Shown here piece by piece: positions 23,266 through 25,181 of a DNA stretch of 25,181 bases. The DNA lies in assembly GCA_038215095.1 (NCBI GenBank), contig JBBQRG010000044.1, positions 1 to 25,181 on the forward strand, given 5' to 3'. Position 1 is the first letter of the stretch; each line of letters begins with the position of its first letter. The notes beneath the pieces are model-generated. The model was given only the letters and a program-made list of their open reading frames with translations. It ran no database searches and was not told where the DNA came from. The DNA comes from DATACN01 sp038215095. Its GTDB lineage: Bacteria; Actinomycetota; Thermoleophilia; Solirubrobacterales; Thermoleophilaceae. Made by a program: the position numbers and the translations under genes.

Positions 23266-24564
23266 CTAGCTCCTGGGTGGGGGGTTCGTGTCTGGGCGGT
23301 CGGTGAGAACGGGCGGGGCCTCCGGCGCCGTGGGGTCGAGCTCAATCTCGACGGGAATCCCGTGCGCATCCTGAGCCATGACACCGGCGGCTTCGCCGAC
23401 CTGGCTGCTGAGATAGGGCGCGAGGTAGCGACCGGCCAGCTTGTTCGGAGGCCACCACAGTGCGTCCTCGGAGATGGTCGAGTCGTCGCCTGCCCCGCCG
23501 CCGATGTCGGAGCGCAGATAGCTCGGAAGGCCACCGGTCAGCAGCACACCACGCAGGACCGGCCGAAACGGCTGCGGGTCGATCTCGATGCCCACGGATG
23601 CCGCGATCGCCTCGGCGACGGCGTCGGCCTGCTGTGCTGCCAGACCACCCTGCTTGATTGGAAAGCTGGTCGCGTCACCAGCGGCGAATACGCCTTCAAG
23701 GTCGGGCACTCGACCATGTGCGTCGGTGTGGATGAAGCCGTCGCGGTCGCAGGGAAGGCCGCGCAGGCGCGGGCCGGCGAGCCGGGGCTCGGTGACGACC
23801 CGGTCAACCTTCATGCGGCGGTCACCGGGCGAGATTTCAAGCCACCCAGGGCGACCCGGTTCGGCGTAGCTGGCAGTGTGGAGCGTGACCCCACTCTCCT
23901 CGAGGAGGTGTCGGATCGCCGCGCTGACGCGATTTCCGAAGATGCTCAGCGGCTCCTCCTCGGGGGTGACCAGATTCAACTCGACCTCGGGGCGCCCGTG
24001 GGCAGCGCAGTCCGCGGCGGTCATCAAAGCCAGGTCGTAGAGCGGCAGCGGCCAGCTCGGCCCCGCTGGCTTGACGAACGCCAGCTTGTTGACGCGGCCT
24101 TCGTGCACGCGGTCGAGCAGGAGCGCGTAATCGGGGCTATCGCGACCGCCGTAGTAGCTCAGGGCGTGCGACCCATCCCGATAGGTCAAGGAGCGTGAGA
24201 CCCACTGCTCCGGATGAGCCCCCAGTGCGAGCACAAGCCTGTCATAGAGAAGCCGCTCGCCGTCCCTCGTGACCGCCACACGCTGCTCATGCTCGACGCC
24301 GTCCAGCTCGGCGCGGACCCAGCGTGCATCCAACCCGGCGAACATGCTCTCCAGCCTGATACCACTCCCCCGCATCGGCTTGAACGGCGCCTCCACAGAC
24401 ATAGACCGGTTGAAGAACTTCAGGTCCGGCGCCACGACCGTGATGTCGACGCGATCGCCGGCGAGTGCGCGCAACGCCAACAGCGTCTCCAGCCCCGCGA
24501 CACCCCCACCGGCAATGACCACGCGCTGACGGCCAGGATCTTGGGGGGAGGGTTGGGCGCTCAC
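23266..24564 (-). CDS. FAD-dependent pyridine nucleotide-disulfide family oxidoreductase (NDH-2/SQR-like)
   Basis: A 432-residue flavoprotein. The FAD Rossmann motif is RVVIAGGGVAGLETLLALRA (14-33), and a second FAD-contacting motif is GVFAAGDATSFPIKQGGLAA (about 290-309). LYDRLVLALGAHPE (about 107-120) is the usual ATG-type motif of two-dinucleotide-binding flavoproteins. It resembles sulfide:quinone oxidoreductase and type II NADH dehydrogenases in layout. I see no conserved active-site cysteine pair, so a sulfide-oxidising role is not supported; a quinone or NAD(P)H partner is possible. The Pro-rich C-terminus (TAPEAPPVLTDRPDTNPPPR) is likely disordered. The GTG at 24564 overlaps the transaldolase stop as GTGA. 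Confidence 0.9.
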   Translation of the reverse strand: MSAQPSPQDPGRQRVVIAGGGVAGLETLLALRALAGDRVDITVVAPDLKFFNRSMSVEAPFKPMRGSGIRLESMFAGLDARWVRAELDGVEHEQRVAVTRDGERLLYDRLVLALGAHPEQWVSRSLTYRDGSHALSYYGGRDSPDYALLLDRVHEGRVNKLAFVKPAGPSWPLPLYDLALMTAADCAAHGRPEVELNLVTPEEEPLSIFGNRVSAAIRHLLEESGVTLHTASYAEPGRPGWLEISPGDRRMKVDRVVTEPRLAGPRLRGLPCDRDGFIHTDAHGRVPDLEGVFAAGDATSFPIKQGGLAAQQADAVAEAIAASVGIEIDPQPFRPVLRGVLLTGGLPSYLRSDIGGGAGDDSTISEDALWWPPNKLAGRYLAPYLSSQVGEAAGVMAQDAHGIPVEIELDPTAPEAPPVLTDRPDTNPPPRS

Positions 24565-25181
24565 GACGTAGCGCTCAGCGAGCCTAGCTTGGATTCGATG
24601 CAGCTCAGCAGCTGTTCGTAGGAGTCGCAGAAGGCCTTCACGCCCTCGCGCTCCAGCTCGCTCGTGATCGTTTCCAGGTCGAGCCCTTCCTCGGCGGCGG
24701 CCGAGAGGACGGCTTTGGCTGCGGCGGGATCAGCGGCGAGAGCCTGCTCGACGTTGCCGTGCTCGGCGAACGCGCGAAGGGTCTGCTCGGGCATCGTGTT
24801 GATCACCCCGGGAGCGATCAGCCGCTCCACATAGAGGACGTCGGAGTAGCTGGGGTCCTTGGTCCCGGTACTCGCCCAGAGCGGACGTTGGGGCCTGGCG
24901 CGGCGATCCTCGAGCGCCTCCCAGCGCTCGCCCCCGAAGCGAGCCAGGTAACGCCCGTAGGCGACGTGGGCGTTGGCGATCGCCACCTGGCCGCGCAGCG
25001 ACGAGTCGGGCGGGAGCGCGGCGTCGGCCTTGGCATCGACGCGGGAGACGAAGAACGAGGCCACCGAGGAGATCCCATCGACCGGCTCGCCCGCGGCGAC
25101 CCGCCGCTCGAGGCCACGCAGGTAGGCCTCGATCACCTCTTCGTATCGCTCTACCGAGAACAGGAGCGTCACGTTGACGTT
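24561..25181 (-). CDS. tal: transaldolase, C-terminal 206 residues (cut by right window edge)
   Basis: This is the C-terminal part of a transaldolase of the pentose phosphate pathway, which moves a dihydroxyacetone unit between sugar phosphates. The fragment begins NVNVTLLFSVERYEEVIEAY; in the family this follows the Schiff-base Lys by about 20-25 residues, so the catalytic Lys lies outside the window. Then come SVASFFVSRVDAKAD, RPLWASTGTKDPSYSDVLYV and INTMPEQTLRAFAEHG, all typical of the longer actinobacterial/cyanobacterial type. Translation ends at 24561 with a GTGA overlap onto the oxidoreductase gene, so it is the visible start of a coupled operon. Its promoter is beyond the edge. Confidence 0.93.
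   Translation of the reverse strand, partial: NVNVTLLFSVERYEEVIEAYLRGLERRVAAGEPVDGISSVASFFVSRVDAKADAALPPDSSLRGQVAIANAHVAYGRYLARFGGERWEALEDRRARPQRPLWASTGTKDPSYSDVLYVERLIAPGVINTMPEQTLRAFAEHGNVEQALAADPAAAKAVLSAAAEEGLDLETITSELEREGVKAFCDSYEQLLSCIESKLGSLSATS

Noticed and set aside
23362..24198. 278-codon plus-strand frame opposite the flavoprotein gene
   Set aside because: Antisense to a gene with clear FAD motifs; no domain visible.

Overview
The window is high-GC DNA with many GTG and TTG start codons and very frequent 4-base stop/start overlaps. It carries the actinobacterial order tRNA-Thr ... rpmG-secE-nusG-rplK-rplA-rplJ-rplL-rpoB. Together with an actinobacterial-type set of accessory genes, this points to an actinomycete-like chromosome. 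My best guess is the deep-branching Thermoleophilia/Solirubrobacterales, but that is an inference from family resemblance, not proven by any single gene. Nearly every gene lies on the minus strand; only a small USP-like gene (19821-20264) is on the plus strand.

Region 1 (1-4439, minus) is the ribosomal protein/RNA polymerase cluster: rpmG, secE, nusG, rplK, rplA, L10-leader RNA, rplJ, rplL, then rpoB cut by the left edge. Oddities are a 60-residue acidic tail on L10, a 120-residue disordered N-terminal extension on SecE, and a 251-base rplL-rpoB spacer with hairpins and a possible internal rpoB promoter.

Region 2 (4516-10687, minus) is a four-gene glycosyltransferase operon placed between rpmG and a tRNA-Thr(GGU) gene. 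The first GT start codon is 3 bases past the tRNA 3' end, and the four genes are fused by overlaps or gaps of 0-4 bases. They encode a coiled-coil GT2, a GT4-GT2 fusion, a GT2 with an unusual ESH metal motif, and a cysteine-cluster GT4. The likely product is a cell-surface glycan.

Region 3 (10688-13921) shows decay. It has a 425-bp internally deleted transposase relic with 15-bp terminal inverted repeats, a small gene broken by a one-base frameshift, and a cytochrome c oxidase subunit I gene (ctaD) interrupted by one in-frame amber codon.

Region 4 (14029-17667, minus) is regulatory and membrane-related: a NarL-type two-component pair, a small two-helix membrane protein, a translationally coupled winged-helix regulator with a small alpha/beta partner, and a DoxX-like membrane protein followed by a strong hairpin.

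Region 5 (17773-25181) holds an acyl-CoA dehydrogenase overlapped by a DUF488 gene, the divergent USP-like gene, and a tightly coupled six-gene operon: transaldolase, FAD-dependent oxidoreductase, universal stress protein, a tiny DUF2180 zinc-finger protein with a non-standard start, GH15 glycosidase and a four-helix membrane protein. The operon links sugar/trehalose metabolism, redox and stress functions, and is the best candidate here for a little-described functional unit.
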